From positions 248,001 to 312,000 of the forward strand of contig NZ_FNYL01000008.1 in NCBI RefSeq assembly GCF_900109045.1: 64,000 nt of DNA, written 5' to 3'. Origin of the DNA: Dyadobacter sp. SG02 (GTDB lineage: Bacteria > Bacteroidota > Bacteroidia > Cytophagales > Spirosomataceae). Below are positions 8,399 through 18,900 of the stretch, in pieces. Positions within the stretch are counted from its first letter, which is position 1; every line of letters begins with the position of its first letter. Both the position numbers and the translations under genes were made by a program. The notes beneath the pieces were generated by a model. It was given only the letters and a program-made list of their open reading frames with translations, was not told the DNA's origin and searched no databases.

Positions 8399-10189
8399 AT
8401 GAAAATCAAATATGGTCCCATCATTTGGATATTATTTTCGGGGTTTTTCATTACAAATGTATTTGCCCAGAATTACACCGCCGACGTTACCGCAACCGAT
8501 GTCGTGGGCCGCAAGTTGCCCGATCGCGAGCAAGTCGGCGATTTGAAAAAGGACAAATTCGTAGGCCTGTTCTATTGGACCTGGCATACCCAGCAGGCCA
8601 AAAACAACCCGCCGCTAAATGTGACCGAGTACCTGGCCCGCGATCCGAAGGCTATCCACGATTTCAAAAACCCGATCTGGCCGAAGCGGAACAGTCCGTG
8701 GTTCTGGGCCGAGCCTTTGTTTGGGTATTACATCGATACCGACGAATGGGTACTGCGCAAACACGCCGAAATGCTCGCCGACGCCGGTGTGGACATGATC
8801 ATATTCGATTGTACCAATGGCAATATCACCTGGAAAGAGTCGTACATGAAGCTTTGCGAGGTATTTACACAGGCCAGGAAAGACGGCGTCAAAACACCAC
8901 AGATCGCATTCATGCTGCCGTTCTGGGTTGGTGACGGCGGTAAGGAAATTATCAGGGAGATCTATCGTGATCTTTATAAACCCGGTAAATACAAGGACTT
9001 ATGGTTTATGTGGAAGGGAAAGCCGTTCATCATGGCCGATCCTGCCTTTGCGGAAGCCATGAAGGGGCAGCCAGCGCAGCCGGAACTGGAAAAAGAAATG
9101 CGTGAATTCTTTACATTCAGGCCCGGCCAGCCGGTTTATAACAAAGGCCCGGAGAGGCCCGACCATTGGGGCTGGCTGGAAATTTACCCGCAACACGGTT
9201 TTAAAAAGAATACCGACGGCAGTTTTGAGCAGGCAACCGTGGGCGTAGCCCAGAACTGGACAAAAGAACGCGGCCTCACCGCATTGAATGCAACCGGCTC
9301 TTTCGGGCGTAGTTACACCGGTACGAAAGGGCACATTACCGAACCGGGGGCGGTAAACTACGGTCACAATTTTCAGGAGCAATGGGACAGGGCGCTGGAA
9401 ATCAATCCGGAATTCATTTTCATTACCGGCTGGAACGAATGGATCGCCGGTCGGTACGACGTTTGGCAGCAGCAGCCCAATGCCTTCCCCGACGAATTCG
9501 ATCAAGAAGGCAGCCGCGACATCGAGCCGATGAAAGGCGGGCATGGCGACAACTATTATTATCAGATGGCGGCCAATATCCGCCGCTTCAAAGGTTTGCC
9601 CGCACGCCAACCGGTTTCAGGCATTCAAACCATCAAAATTGACGGTCAGTTTGAAGAATGGGACCGCGTTACGCCTGCATTCAAAGCGCACAAAGGCAAT
9701 ACAATCCCCCGAAATAGCGCCGGATGGGGGAGTATGGTGTACCGTAATACCACCGGTCGGAACGATATCGTCCTGTCCAAAGTCGCCCGCGATCGGGACC
9801 ACATTTATTTTTACGCGGAAACGGCCCAACCGCTAAGTCCGGCGGCCGATCCGGGCTGGATGCGGCTTTTCATCGATACCGATCGCGACAAAAACACGGG
9901 TTGGGAAGGTTACGACGTCGTGATCAACCGCATTAATCCCGGACAAAAGGCCGTATTGGAAAAGACGGACGCCGCCTGGAATTGGCAGAGAGCGGGCGAA
10001 GTGGAATATTCGGTTTCCAAAAATAGACTGGAAATTAAAGTCCCGAAGGCAATGCTAAACATCACGGGCGAGCCGGATTTCGAATTCAAATGGAGCGACA
10101 ACATGCAACATGAAGGGGACGTCATGGATTTCTGGCTGAACGGCGATACTGCGCCGATGGGGCGGGGGAACTACCATTACAAGCCATGA
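8399..10189 (+). CDS. secreted GH71/99-like glycoside hydrolase, paralogue of the previous gene
   Basis: This 596-residue exported protein has the same layout as its upstream neighbour: a signal peptide ending VFAQ, a GH71/99-like barrel and a C-terminal CBM9/DOMON-like domain. Shared blocks are GRKLPDREQVGD at the mature N-terminus, HAEMLADAGVDMIIFDCTN, GWNEW at residues 344-348, MRLFIDTDRDKNTGWEGYD and DFEFKWSDNMQHEGD. The regions between these blocks differ clearly, so the pair is an old duplication that may have split substrate range. The Glu of NEW (Glu347) is a plausible acid/base but this is inference. It lies 102 bases downstream of the first copy, on the same strand. Confidence 0.8.
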   Translation: MKIKYGPIIWILFSGFFITNVFAQNYTADVTATDVVGRKLPDREQVGDLKKDKFVGLFYWTWHTQQAKNNPPLNVTEYLARDPKAIHDFKNPIWPKRNSPWFWAEPLFGYYIDTDEWVLRKHAEMLADAGVDMIIFDCTNGNITWKESYMKLCEVFTQARKDGVKTPQIAFMLPFWVGDGGKEIIREIYRDLYKPGKYKDLWFMWKGKPFIMADPAFAEAMKGQPAQPELEKEMREFFTFRPGQPVYNKGPERPDHWGWLEIYPQHGFKKNTDGSFEQATVGVAQNWTKERGLTALNATGSFGRSYTGTKGHITEPGAVNYGHNFQEQWDRALEINPEFIFITGWNEWIAGRYDVWQQQPNAFPDEFDQEGSRDIEPMKGGHGDNYYYQMAANIRRFKGLPARQPVSGIQTIKIDGQFEEWDRVTPAFKAHKGNTIPRNSAGWGSMVYRNTTGRNDIVLSKVARDRDHIYFYAETAQPLSPAADPGWMRLFIDTDRDKNTGWEGYDVVINRINPGQKAVLEKTDAAWNWQRAGEVEYSVSKNRLEIKVPKAMLNITGEPDFEFKWSDNMQHEGDVMDFWLNGDTAPMGRGNYHYKP

Positions 10190-10306
10190 TTTCCGATAAA
10201 TAAACGCGACAGGCCACTTGGGTAATGTTCAGCGTGATTGTAGGTCAATAGGGTGACATTCGGCTCTAAAATGATGTCGAATGTTAAACTTTTACAATCA
10301 CGCACG

Positions 10307-11368
10307 ATGAAAAAATTAGAGAATGTGGGGCGCATCGCCTTTTGCGCTGTCGCCCTGAATTTGATCGCTTTTGCCTCCGAAGCACAGGTGGGGATCGGGA
10401 CGGTATTACCTCAAGCGAAGTTGCATGTTAATGAGGGCTCTATATTAGCCACAACAACAGCCCCAGATCCGGCCATTAACCCTTTTTATGACCCCAGCGA
10501 TCCACTGACCGTTTACTATCGCATGCGCTGGTATCACGACAAAAGCGCATTCCGCGTTCTTGGAGGAATAATTACAAACGATGGCTTTGATTCACAGCAG
10601 GTTGGGTTGTTTTCGATCGCTTCGGGATATGAGAGTGTAGCATCGGGTATCGGATCAGCGGCATTCGGGGCAAGAACAACCGCCGGAGGTAGTTGGTCGT
10701 TTGCGAGCGGCTCAAACACCTATGCAACTGGACTGATGTCGTTCGCGCATGGATCCGGTATTTCAGCGACCGGTGATTATTCCGTCGCTATGGGATCCGC
10801 AGTATCGACCAATGGCAAACAGGGTTCGTTTATATTCGGAGATCATGCGGGTGGAAATTTGACAAATGATGCAAATCATCAAATGGTAATGCGATTCTCA
10901 GGAGGATATAAGCTTTTTTCCAACCCGCTTTCAACTATAGGCGTATCGCTTTCACCAGGGGCCAATGCCTGGGCCGTGATGTCGGACGTGAATAAGAAAG
11001 AAAACTTTATTCCTGTAAATGGGGAGGATTTTTTGAAGAAAATCGCAGCCTTACGTCTGACGTCCTGGAATTATAAGGGGCAGGACCCGAAAACATTTCG
11101 CCATTACGGTCCCATGGCACAAGACTTTTTTCGAGCCTTCGGAAAGGATAGTCTGGGCACTATCGGCACCGATACGACCATAAATCAGGCTGACTTTGAT
11201 GGCGTAAATCTGATTGCGATTCAAGCTTTGGTAAAGAGAACCGACAGCCTGCTACAAACACACAAAGAATTAACGATCGAACTCTCAAATATTAAAGCAC
11301 AGTTAGCTTTCTCTGATTTTGCAGCGGATCGCAAAAAGAAGAAAAGGGCCCTTTTAAGTAAGAGATAG
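10307..11368 (+). CDS. YadA-head-like secreted protein with S74 chaperone domain (copy 1 of 4)
   Basis: The 353-residue product starts with a signal peptide ending SEAQ and then VGIGTVLPQAKLHV. Its middle holds degenerate 14-residue YadA/hemagglutinin head repeats rich in SFASG, SFAHG and SVAMGS. Its C-terminal third is a peptidase S74 (endosialidase-type) intramolecular chaperone. The catalytic Ser-Lys pair is probably S226 and K231 in SDVNKKENF, followed by WNYKGQDPKTFRHYGPMAQDF and a coiled coil. S74 domains trimerise fibrous proteins and then cut themselves off (family knowledge). The tail is very basic and ends LLSKR. A GTG at 10253 is in frame, but the ATG at 10307 gives the normal signal peptide. 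It heads a co-directional run of five genes. Confidence 0.85.
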   Translation: MKKLENVGRIAFCAVALNLIAFASEAQVGIGTVLPQAKLHVNEGSILATTTAPDPAINPFYDPSDPLTVYYRMRWYHDKSAFRVLGGIITNDGFDSQQVGLFSIASGYESVASGIGSAAFGARTTAGGSWSFASGSNTYATGLMSFAHGSGISATGDYSVAMGSAVSTNGKQGSFIFGDHAGGNLTNDANHQMVMRFSGGYKLFSNPLSTIGVSLSPGANAWAVMSDVNKKENFIPVNGEDFLKKIAALRLTSWNYKGQDPKTFRHYGPMAQDFFRAFGKDSLGTIGTDTTINQADFDGVNLIAIQALVKRTDSLLQTHKELTIELSNIKAQLAFSDFAADRKKKKRALLSKR

Positions 11369-11414
11369 TGCATAGTAATTGAGTGTTGTCTTTTAAACTG
11401 ACCTAATTATCATA

Positions 11415-12551
11415 ATGAAAACTTTACATGTATCCGGTCATACCACAGTTTTGTCAGAATATCCTATTTTTCGACCTATCGAGTTTAGGGGGTTTTTGAA
11501 TAATGGTTATCTCAAAAGTTGTCTCTTTATTGCTGGTTTTTGCTTATTGGCTTGTCAGATTTCCATCGCCCAAACGGGCATAGGTACCACTCTACCTCTG
11601 GCGGCACTTCACTTAAATGAAGGTTCTGCGTTAGGAACGGGTGAAATAGCTGACCCCACACTTGTTCCATGGTATAATCCTGCCTCGCCTGAGATTTATT
11701 ATTCCCGGATGCATTGGATTCATGATAAAAGTGCATTCAGAGCGGTTGGAGGGGTATTGGGAAACAATGGGTTCAATCCTCAACAAGTTGGGATATTTTC
11801 CTTTGCTTCTGGCTATGAGGCTGTTGCTTCGGGTATCGTCTCTACGGCCTTAGGCGCAACATCGATCGCGAGCGGAAATTATTCGTTTGCAGGTGCTTCC
11901 GCAACGGCGAGTGGCTCAACTTCTTTCGCTTATGGTTATCAATGCTTTGCCAGCGGTAACAACTCGGTGACAATTGGGTCCTATGCAACCACTAATGGTA
12001 GGGAAGGGTCGTTCGCATACGGGGATAATGTTTCAGGTGCGATTAGCAAGAACGATGCAAACCATCAAATAATAATGCGATTCTCGGGAGGATACAAGTT
12101 TTTCTCAGACACGCCTTCTAGTGTAGGTGTACGACTCGTGCCGTCGGGCAATTCTTGGACCATTTGGTCGGATGTTACTAAAAAAGAGAAATTCAGTCCC
12201 GTAAATGGGGAGCGTCTTTTGGAAAAGATTAGTTCTTTCCAGCTGACGTCCTGGAACTATACCGGACAGGAGGCCCAATTATTTCGCCACTACGGACCCA
12301 TGGCGCAAGACTTTTATCAAGCCTTCGGCAAAGACAACGTGGGCGTAATCGGGACTGATACGACTATCAATCAGGCTGATTTTGACGGTGTAAACCTCAT
12401 TGCAATTCAGACCTTGGTCAAGAGAACAGAGGATCTGCAACGCATGAATAGCGATCTCCTTGCAGAAATCGCTACCATCAAAGCACAACTTGCGGAGGCT
12501 CAGTTTGCGCCCGTTAGGAAAAGAAAACGAATTCTTGTAAGTCAAAGATAA
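11415..12551 (+). CDS. YadA-head-like secreted protein with S74 chaperone domain (copy 2 of 4)
   Basis: This 378-residue paralogue of the previous gene begins 46 bases after it. It has TGIGTTLPLAALHL after the signal peptide, head repeats (SFASGYEAVASG, SFAYGYQCFASG), the block HDKSAFRAVGG and an S74 domain with SDVTKKEKF and FRHYGPMAQDF. The N-terminus is unusual: about 30 residues precede the hydrophobic stretch CLFIAGFCLLACQ, so the signal peptide is long or translation starts further in. The C-terminus again ends in a basic run and then LVSQR. It is likely exported and trimeric; the role in adhesion or as a surface fibre is inferred from the fold only. Confidence 0.83.
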   Translation: MKTLHVSGHTTVLSEYPIFRPIEFRGFLNNGYLKSCLFIAGFCLLACQISIAQTGIGTTLPLAALHLNEGSALGTGEIADPTLVPWYNPASPEIYYSRMHWIHDKSAFRAVGGVLGNNGFNPQQVGIFSFASGYEAVASGIVSTALGATSIASGNYSFAGASATASGSTSFAYGYQCFASGNNSVTIGSYATTNGREGSFAYGDNVSGAISKNDANHQIIMRFSGGYKFFSDTPSSVGVRLVPSGNSWTIWSDVTKKEKFSPVNGERLLEKISSFQLTSWNYTGQEAQLFRHYGPMAQDFYQAFGKDNVGVIGTDTTINQADFDGVNLIAIQTLVKRTEDLQRMNSDLLAEIATIKAQLAEAQFAPVRKRKRILVSQR

Positions 12552-12574
12552 TCATCCTGTTACACAATCAACTT

Positions 12575-13630
12575 ATGAGAAATTTAATAGTAAAAATCTG
12601 TTCACTAGTAGTGATCTGCGTGCTTGATCACGGGCTCGCAAATGCTCAGATCGGCATCGGAACCGCTTTCCCAAAAGCAAGATTACACGTATATAATGGT
12701 GCGTTTCTTTCCCAGACACCGACGCTAGGCTCGGAAAATAGCCCTTTTTATGATCCACTCAATTTCGATGACGATCCGGTGCATCATGCATTTAAATGGA
12801 TGCATGAGAAATCAGCATTTCGAGCCGTAGGGAAGAGTATTTTCAATCAAGCGATCGATCCCACGGCGGTTGGCAAGTATTCGTTTGCTTCCGGATTCGA
12901 CGCTTTTGCGACGGGGCTTGGGTCATCGGCGATAGGTTTGAGAACACGTTCAGAGGCTTTCGCTACTTTCGCAAGCGGGCAATTCTCGATTGCCTATGGA
13001 AGTCATTCGTTTGCGCAGGGGAATTTTGCTTCTGCCGATGGGCCTGGATGCATTTCAATGGGAACAAATCTGGCGAATAACTATCTGATCGGCGCATTTA
13101 TCCTGGGACATGCGGTAGTTTCCTCACAGAGCACAGATAATCATCAAATCAAAATGTTGTTTGGGGGAGGCTATCGGTTTTTTACAACCAGCAATCTTTC
13201 AACCGGCATTCTTCTTGCCGCAGACGCAAATGCATGGAGTGTGATTTCCGATGTCAGGAAGAAGGAGAATTTCGCTCCCATAAATGGGAAAGGCTTTCTC
13301 GACAAGATTGCCGGCTTGCCCCTATCGTCGTGGAACTACAAGGAGCAGGATGTGAAGACCTGCCGTCATTACGGAGCGATGGCGCAGGACTTTTTCGCTG
13401 CATTCGGAAAAGATGCCTATGGTTCGATAGGCTCGGATACGACCATCAATCAGTCTGACCTGGACGGTGTGACGCTCATTGCAATTCAGGCATTGGCGGA
13501 AGAAACCGATGATCTTCAAACAATGAACGATGATCTGGAACGCGAGTTACTCAAACTGAGGGCACAGCTTTCGGTTAACAATGATTTTCGCATGAAAAAG
13601 CATGCGGTACTGGCGAGTAAGCCCCAATAA
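12575..13630 (+). CDS. YadA-head-like secreted protein with S74 chaperone domain (copy 3 of 4)
   Basis: This third tandem paralogue (351 residues) starts 23 bases after copy 2. It has a short, clean signal peptide ending ANAQ, then IGIGTAFPKARLHVYNG. The head repeats include SFASGFDAFATG and SFAQGNFASADG. The S74 domain contains SDVRKKENF, the closest of the four to the usual SDxRxK motif, and CRHYGAMAQDFFAAFGKD. The C-terminal helix (LQTMNDDLERELLKLRAQL) is a coiled coil. The tail is less basic than in the other copies and ends LASKPQ. Sequence between the blocks differs from its neighbours, so the copies have diverged rather than being recently duplicated. Confidence 0.83.
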   Translation: MRNLIVKICSLVVICVLDHGLANAQIGIGTAFPKARLHVYNGAFLSQTPTLGSENSPFYDPLNFDDDPVHHAFKWMHEKSAFRAVGKSIFNQAIDPTAVGKYSFASGFDAFATGLGSSAIGLRTRSEAFATFASGQFSIAYGSHSFAQGNFASADGPGCISMGTNLANNYLIGAFILGHAVVSSQSTDNHQIKMLFGGGYRFFTTSNLSTGILLAADANAWSVISDVRKKENFAPINGKGFLDKIAGLPLSSWNYKEQDVKTCRHYGAMAQDFFAAFGKDAYGSIGSDTTINQSDLDGVTLIAIQALAEETDDLQTMNDDLERELLKLRAQLSVNNDFRMKKHAVLASKPQ

Positions 13631-13661
13631 TTGTTTTTTTAATTTAAACTTTAATCACACT

Positions 13662-14762
13662 ATGAAAATTGCTTTGACGGTAGGTTTGGCGAAACCGGTT
13701 GTAAATTGTTTAAATGTTGTTACGCTCGGAATATCTGCCCTTACCTTGGCTTTTCTGCCGGGTAAATCAATCGCACAGGTCGGTATCGGGACCAGCGCCC
13801 CTCAGGCTACACTGCATGTGCATGATGGGTCGGTATTAGCAAGTACACCTCAATTAGCGCCTGATAACAGTCCTTATTACAATCCGAGTTTCCCCGATCC
13901 GGTGGAATTCAAAATGAAATGGTTTCACGACAAAAGCGCTTTCCGCACAATTGGCGAAAGAGTAGGAAATGGTGGCCTTGACCCCCTGGTTATCGGGAAA
14001 TATTCGTTTGCGTCAGGGTTTGAAGTTTTTGCGACAGGTGTTGGTGCGACAGCTTTGGGGTTGAAAACCTTATCCTCCGGCACGGCCTCGTTTGCAAGCG
14101 GTGAAAATTCGACAGCATCGGCTTTCTGTTCTTTTGCGCACGGGGAATCGGCCATTGCCAGCGGCTCCAATTCGGTGGCGCTGGGCACTCTCGTTACTAC
14201 TAATGGCAAGGTGGGCGCATTTGTTTTTGGGGATAACAACAAGAATACCCAGCTTGCCAGCAGTGGTGATAACCAGATTTCGATGCGGTTCGCCGGAGGT
14301 TACCGGTTTTTTACCAATAGCCTGACCTCGATGGGGGTTAGTCTGGCGCCGGGCGGGAATTCCTGGCAGATGATCTCGGATGTAAATAAAAAGGAGAATT
14401 TCAGTACTGTCGATGGTGAGGCGTTTCTTGAAAAAATCGAAAAGATGCCGTTGACATCCTGGAACTATAAGGGACAGGACCCCAAAACGTTCCGCCATTA
14501 CGGCCCGATGGCACAGGACTTCTTCAAAGCTTTCGGGCAGGACGGGTATGGTACCATCGGCACTGATACGACGATCAATCAAGCCGATCTGGAAGGCGTA
14601 AACCTGATTGCCGTGCAAGCTCTGGTTAAGAGGACGCAGGAATTAAGGCGGAGGCACAGCGAACTCCTTCTGGAAGTTGAAGGAATAAGAACGCAGCTCG
14701 CTGAAAATGACCAGAATTCAAAGACCCGCAGAAGAAGAAGGGTGCTTTTCTCAAAGCTGTAA
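13662..14762 (+). CDS. YadA-head-like secreted protein with S74 chaperone domain (copy 4 of 4)
   Basis: This fourth copy has 366 residues from the ATG at 13662. An upstream in-frame start at 13602 would overlap copy 3 and put 20 residues before the signal region, so I reject it. After the signal peptide (ending SIAQ) come VGIGTSAPQATLHVHDG, head repeats (SFASGENSTAS, SFAHGESAIASGS) and the S74 chaperone with SDVNKKENF and WNYKGQDPKTFRHYGP. The end is a run of five arginines (RRRRR) and then VLFSKL. Copies 1 and 4 share the longest identical S74 stretches, so they may be the closest pair. The next gene, 34 bases on, is a T9SS cargo protein, probably in the same transcript. Confidence 0.83.
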   Translation: MKIALTVGLAKPVVNCLNVVTLGISALTLAFLPGKSIAQVGIGTSAPQATLHVHDGSVLASTPQLAPDNSPYYNPSFPDPVEFKMKWFHDKSAFRTIGERVGNGGLDPLVIGKYSFASGFEVFATGVGATALGLKTLSSGTASFASGENSTASAFCSFAHGESAIASGSNSVALGTLVTTNGKVGAFVFGDNNKNTQLASSGDNQISMRFAGGYRFFTNSLTSMGVSLAPGGNSWQMISDVNKKENFSTVDGEAFLEKIEKMPLTSWNYKGQDPKTFRHYGPMAQDFFKAFGQDGYGTIGTDTTINQADLEGVNLIAVQALVKRTQELRRRHSELLLEVEGIRTQLAENDQNSKTRRRRRVLFSKL

Positions 14763-14796
14763 ATGCGATCTATCCACGACTAAATCTTATTGAAAT

Positions 14797-15789
14797 ATGA
14801 TTAAAAGAATTACAATGCTCGGGCTGCTGCTCGTTTGCTCAGCCCGGACCCATGCCCAGTTCGTCACAGGCAATAATATGTTTGTTAACATCGGAACCGT
14901 TTTCTCGGTGGATAGCCTGGTCATGGTACCCACCGAAGGCCTGAACCTGGGAGATGATTATTCCCTTGAAGTTAAGTATACAGCCGTGCCGGGGAACCCA
15001 AATGCGAGTATTAAAAAGACCTATGTTTTTAATAAACCGGTCAATTTTCATGGGAACCTCGGGATCATTTATGCTCCCTCGCAGCTGAACGGAAACACGG
15101 AATCTTTGCTGGAACTGGCCAATTCCTGGTCGGATGAGTCGGAGTTTGTTACGATGACTGGTTCTACACGTGATCTGGGAATACATTATGTTTCAAAAGA
15201 CGTGGCCGATCTCGACATGCGCATGCTCACGCTCGTGAACGGGCAGAGCGCGTTGCCTGTTACGCTGGTTGCATTTGACGCACAAAAAGACGAAAGGGCC
15301 GTGAAGCTGAGCTGGAAAACATCTTCCGAAACCAACAGCGATTTCTTTGAAATCCAGCGCAGCCGGAATGCGAATGAATGGCAGCCGCTGGGCCGGGTAG
15401 CTTCCGCACGGGAGAGCAAGGGCCAGGTATCCTATGATTTTACGGACGGGATTCCCATTGCCGGCGACAATTATTACCGCCTGAAAATGGTCGACCGCGA
15501 CGGCACTTTTGCATTCAGCCAGATCAGAAAGGTGGAATGGAACAGCAATGCGCTGGCGGTTTTTCCGAACCCGGCGGTGGACGTGCTTGAAATGGATGTG
15601 GAAGATTGGGCCAACGTAGTATGCGTGAAGATATTGAATGCCGGTGGTAGTGTAGTAGAAGAGCATAAGCGGGTGACTTCGTCCAACAAAAAATATGTGC
15701 GGATCAACGGCTTTAAACCCGGAAATTACATTTTAAGAGTTGAATACCGCGGCGGTTCTTCGGCAAGTACCCATTTTGTAAAATACTGA
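14797..15789 (+). CDS. T9SS cargo protein with type A C-terminal sorting domain
   Basis: This 330-residue exported protein follows the S74 array. It has a signal peptide ending THAQ, an N-terminal domain of about 140 residues that I do not recognise (FVTGNNMFVNIGTVFSVDS), and a fibronectin-III-like linker (PVTLVAFDAQKDERAVKLSW, FEIQRSRNANEWQPLG, DNYYRLKMVDRDGTFAFS). It ends with a type A T9SS sorting domain (VFPNPAVDVLEMDV to HFVKY). The linker and sorting domain match those at the end of the C25 peptidase at 25053. The product is probably surface-attached or released. Its place after four S74 proteins suggests it works with them; this is inference. Confidence 0.8.
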   Translation: MIKRITMLGLLLVCSARTHAQFVTGNNMFVNIGTVFSVDSLVMVPTEGLNLGDDYSLEVKYTAVPGNPNASIKKTYVFNKPVNFHGNLGIIYAPSQLNGNTESLLELANSWSDESEFVTMTGSTRDLGIHYVSKDVADLDMRMLTLVNGQSALPVTLVAFDAQKDERAVKLSWKTSSETNSDFFEIQRSRNANEWQPLGRVASARESKGQVSYDFTDGIPIAGDNYYRLKMVDRDGTFAFSQIRKVEWNSNALAVFPNPAVDVLEMDVEDWANVVCVKILNAGGSVVEEHKRVTSSNKKYVRINGFKPGNYILRVEYRGGSSASTHFVKY

Positions 15790-15947
15790 GATTCCCTGAT
15801 CCGGGCTATGGTGTTGTCGGTAACGCGCACGATGGTCCGGATTCTAATTTAAATGCAAATTAACATAGTAAAACTACCGGCTTGCCGGGTTTAGTTACCA
15901 ATACCTATTCAACGAAATTCCTTAACCCTGCTATCCTTCCTGATCGT

Positions 15948-18900
15948 ATGTTGCCATTCCGAAGTACTTTCAGAATCGGTCTGTCATTGCTGACCGCCTC
16001 CCTGCTGTTCCATGCTCAAAGTTGCAAACCTCCCAAAAAGTCCGGCCAGAATGTAACGGTTGCCACAGCGCCTCAGAAAGCGGCGACAGACATTTACGCG
16101 GAGCATATCCGGACAACCGGTTTCCAAACGCCGGAAGAAGAACGCCTCAGTTTTGTGTTGCCCGAAGGTTTCGAAGTAACACTTTTTGCATCGGAGCCCG
16201 ACATTACCAAGCCGATGAATATGGAATTCGATGATCGCGGCCGGTTGTGGGTCACGCAATCGTCGGAGTACCCGGTGGCGGCAGGCGAAAGCGACGGAAC
16301 CGATCGCATTACGATCCTCGAAGACAAAAACGGCGACGGCCGGGCGGATACCTTCACCCATTTCGACGATCACCTCAACATTCCGATCGGCATTATGCCC
16401 GTAGCCGACGGCGCGATAGGGTACAGCATTCCAAACCTGTATCATTTCAAGGATAACAATAACGATGGGAAAGCCGATAGCCGGGAGATATTGCTGGGCG
16501 GTTTCGGGCATAAAGACACGCACGGGATGGTGAACAACCTCATGCGCGGGTACGATGGCTGGCTGCATGTATGCCATGGTTTTTCCAATGTTTCAAATGT
16601 CGCGGGTACGGATGGGGATTCGATACGGATGACTTCCGGAAATACTTTCCGGGTGAAAATGGATGGGAGCCATGTAGAGCAAACTACGTTCGGGCGGGTG
16701 AATCCGTTTGGTTATGCCTATGATGAGAAGGGCTATTTGTATTCGGTGGATTGTCATACCAAACCCATTACCCAGCTGATTTTTGGGGGTGACTATCCGC
16801 ATTTTGGAAAGAAGGCACCCGTCGGGCTGAGTTTCGCTCCGGCAATGATGGTTTATGATCTCGGTTCGACCGCGCTGGCAGGGCTCATTTATTATACGGG
16901 AAAACAGTTTCCGGCCAAATACCGCGGTAGTTTCTTCACCGGTGATGTGGTTACTTGCCGTATCGACCGGAATACGGTTACGTTCAATGGCTCTACACCC
17001 TCTTCGAAAAAGGAAGAGCCGCTTCTCGTGAGCAAAGATCCGTGGTTCAGGCCGGTGGATATTAAAGTGGGGCCTGACGGTGCATTGTATATCGCCGATT
17101 TTTACAACAGGATCATCGGGCATTATGAAGTGGCATTAAATCACCCCGGCCGCGACCGGGTGAGCGGCCGCATTTGGAAAATTACTTATAAAGGAACTGA
17201 GCCGCACGAGAATCTACCGGTTACCGATTGGTCCAAAGCGACGATCGCGCAATTGCTGGAAGGGCTGAAACATCCGCAGCTCAATACGCGTCTCAAAGTG
17301 GCTGACCGGCTTGTGGATACCTGGAAGGAAAAAGCCATTGCACCTGTGAAAGGCCTTTTAACAAATCATGCTGACGCGATTTCACAGGTGCACGCATTGT
17401 GGATTTTGCACCGCCTCGGCACGCTCGACGACCGGTTGCTCGGCAATGCATTGGCAGGCAATGAACAAGTCGTGAAAATCCACGCGCTTCGTATTCTTGG
17501 AGAACGCACTACAATTTCCGACGCGCATTACCGCGAGGTTACGGAAGCATTGAAAAGTCCAGATCCATTTATCCAGCGGACAGCAGCGGAAGTTTTGACG
17601 CGCTTTCCAAGGGCGGAAAACCTGGCATTGCTTATGGATTTGTATGAAAAAGTACCTGCGGAGGATACCCATCTACGCTATACCGCCATGCTTGGTGTGC
17701 GGAACAACCTGAAAAATACCAGCGTAATGTGGCGGGTTCCGGCGATGAAGTGGACAGACAGTCAACTCGCGTTGCTTAACAAAGCGCTGCTCGATGCCCC
17801 CTCGTCTGCGGGCGCGGCGTTTGTGCTCGACTACACGCTCACGCACGAGCTCGATCCCAAAGACCTTTTAAATAATCTCGAATACATTGGCCGGCTGGCG
17901 GCACCTTACCAGGTCGAAAAGGCTATTGGGTTGATCAATACCAGGTTTGCTAATGAACCGGAAAAGCAGCTTTCGCTCTACCGGACAATTCAGACTGGGG
18001 TCCGGCAGAGCGGGACGGCGCCAAGTCCGAAAATGGTGGCCTGGGGTGACCAGTTGGCCGGGAAGTTTTTGAATAATATTTCTGCCGAAACCGAGACCTG
18101 GAAAATCAGGAAGGTGACCAAAAATGCCGATCCGGTGAATTCGTGGACGGTTTCGGAGCATTTTCTCGTGGATGTAATGCCGGCATTCCGTATTGTTTTG
18201 AGTGAAAAGGGCGGCTATGGTCCGCAGTCGGCCTTGTATTCGGTTCCGTTTGAACTTCCTGAGACATTAAAAATGAATGTTTTTGATAACGACGTCCATA
18301 ACCGGGCGGAACGAAAAGGTGTTTCTAAAAACTCAGTGAAAATAAGGCTGGCTGGCAGCGGGAAGGTGGTTGCGGAATATCGGGTGAACCAGGTGGAGAC
18401 CATGCAGTTCAAAGAACTGATACGGAATGCGACGTTCAATCTCGCGGCATATGCGGGGCAAATGGGTTATATCGAGGCGGTGGACAGTTCGCAAACGGGC
18501 TCGGTTGGTATAGGGCAGTTCGAACCGGCGATTGTTGCCGTTCCCGAAAAAGGCCCGTCGACAACTTCCGAGCAGCGAATTGCGGCAGCGGAAATAGCCG
18601 GCGAATACCGCATTCAATCCCTTCAACCTGCATTAAGAAGTATTTTACAAACTAAATGGATGGATTATGCCGTGAGAAGTGCCGCGGCAGGCGCATTGAT
18701 GAACATTGATCCAAAAGGAAATGTAGATGTGCTTTCGGCCGTATTTAATGATCCGGCGGAGTTACCGACTTTGCGGGAGAAGCTTGCCGTGGCAATGGGC
18801 CAGGCCGCATCGCCGTCTGTCTACGAAACTTTGAAAAAGCAACTGGCCAGCGGTGCGCGAAACCTTCAAATCGTCATTGCAACGGTGCTGGCTAACACTT

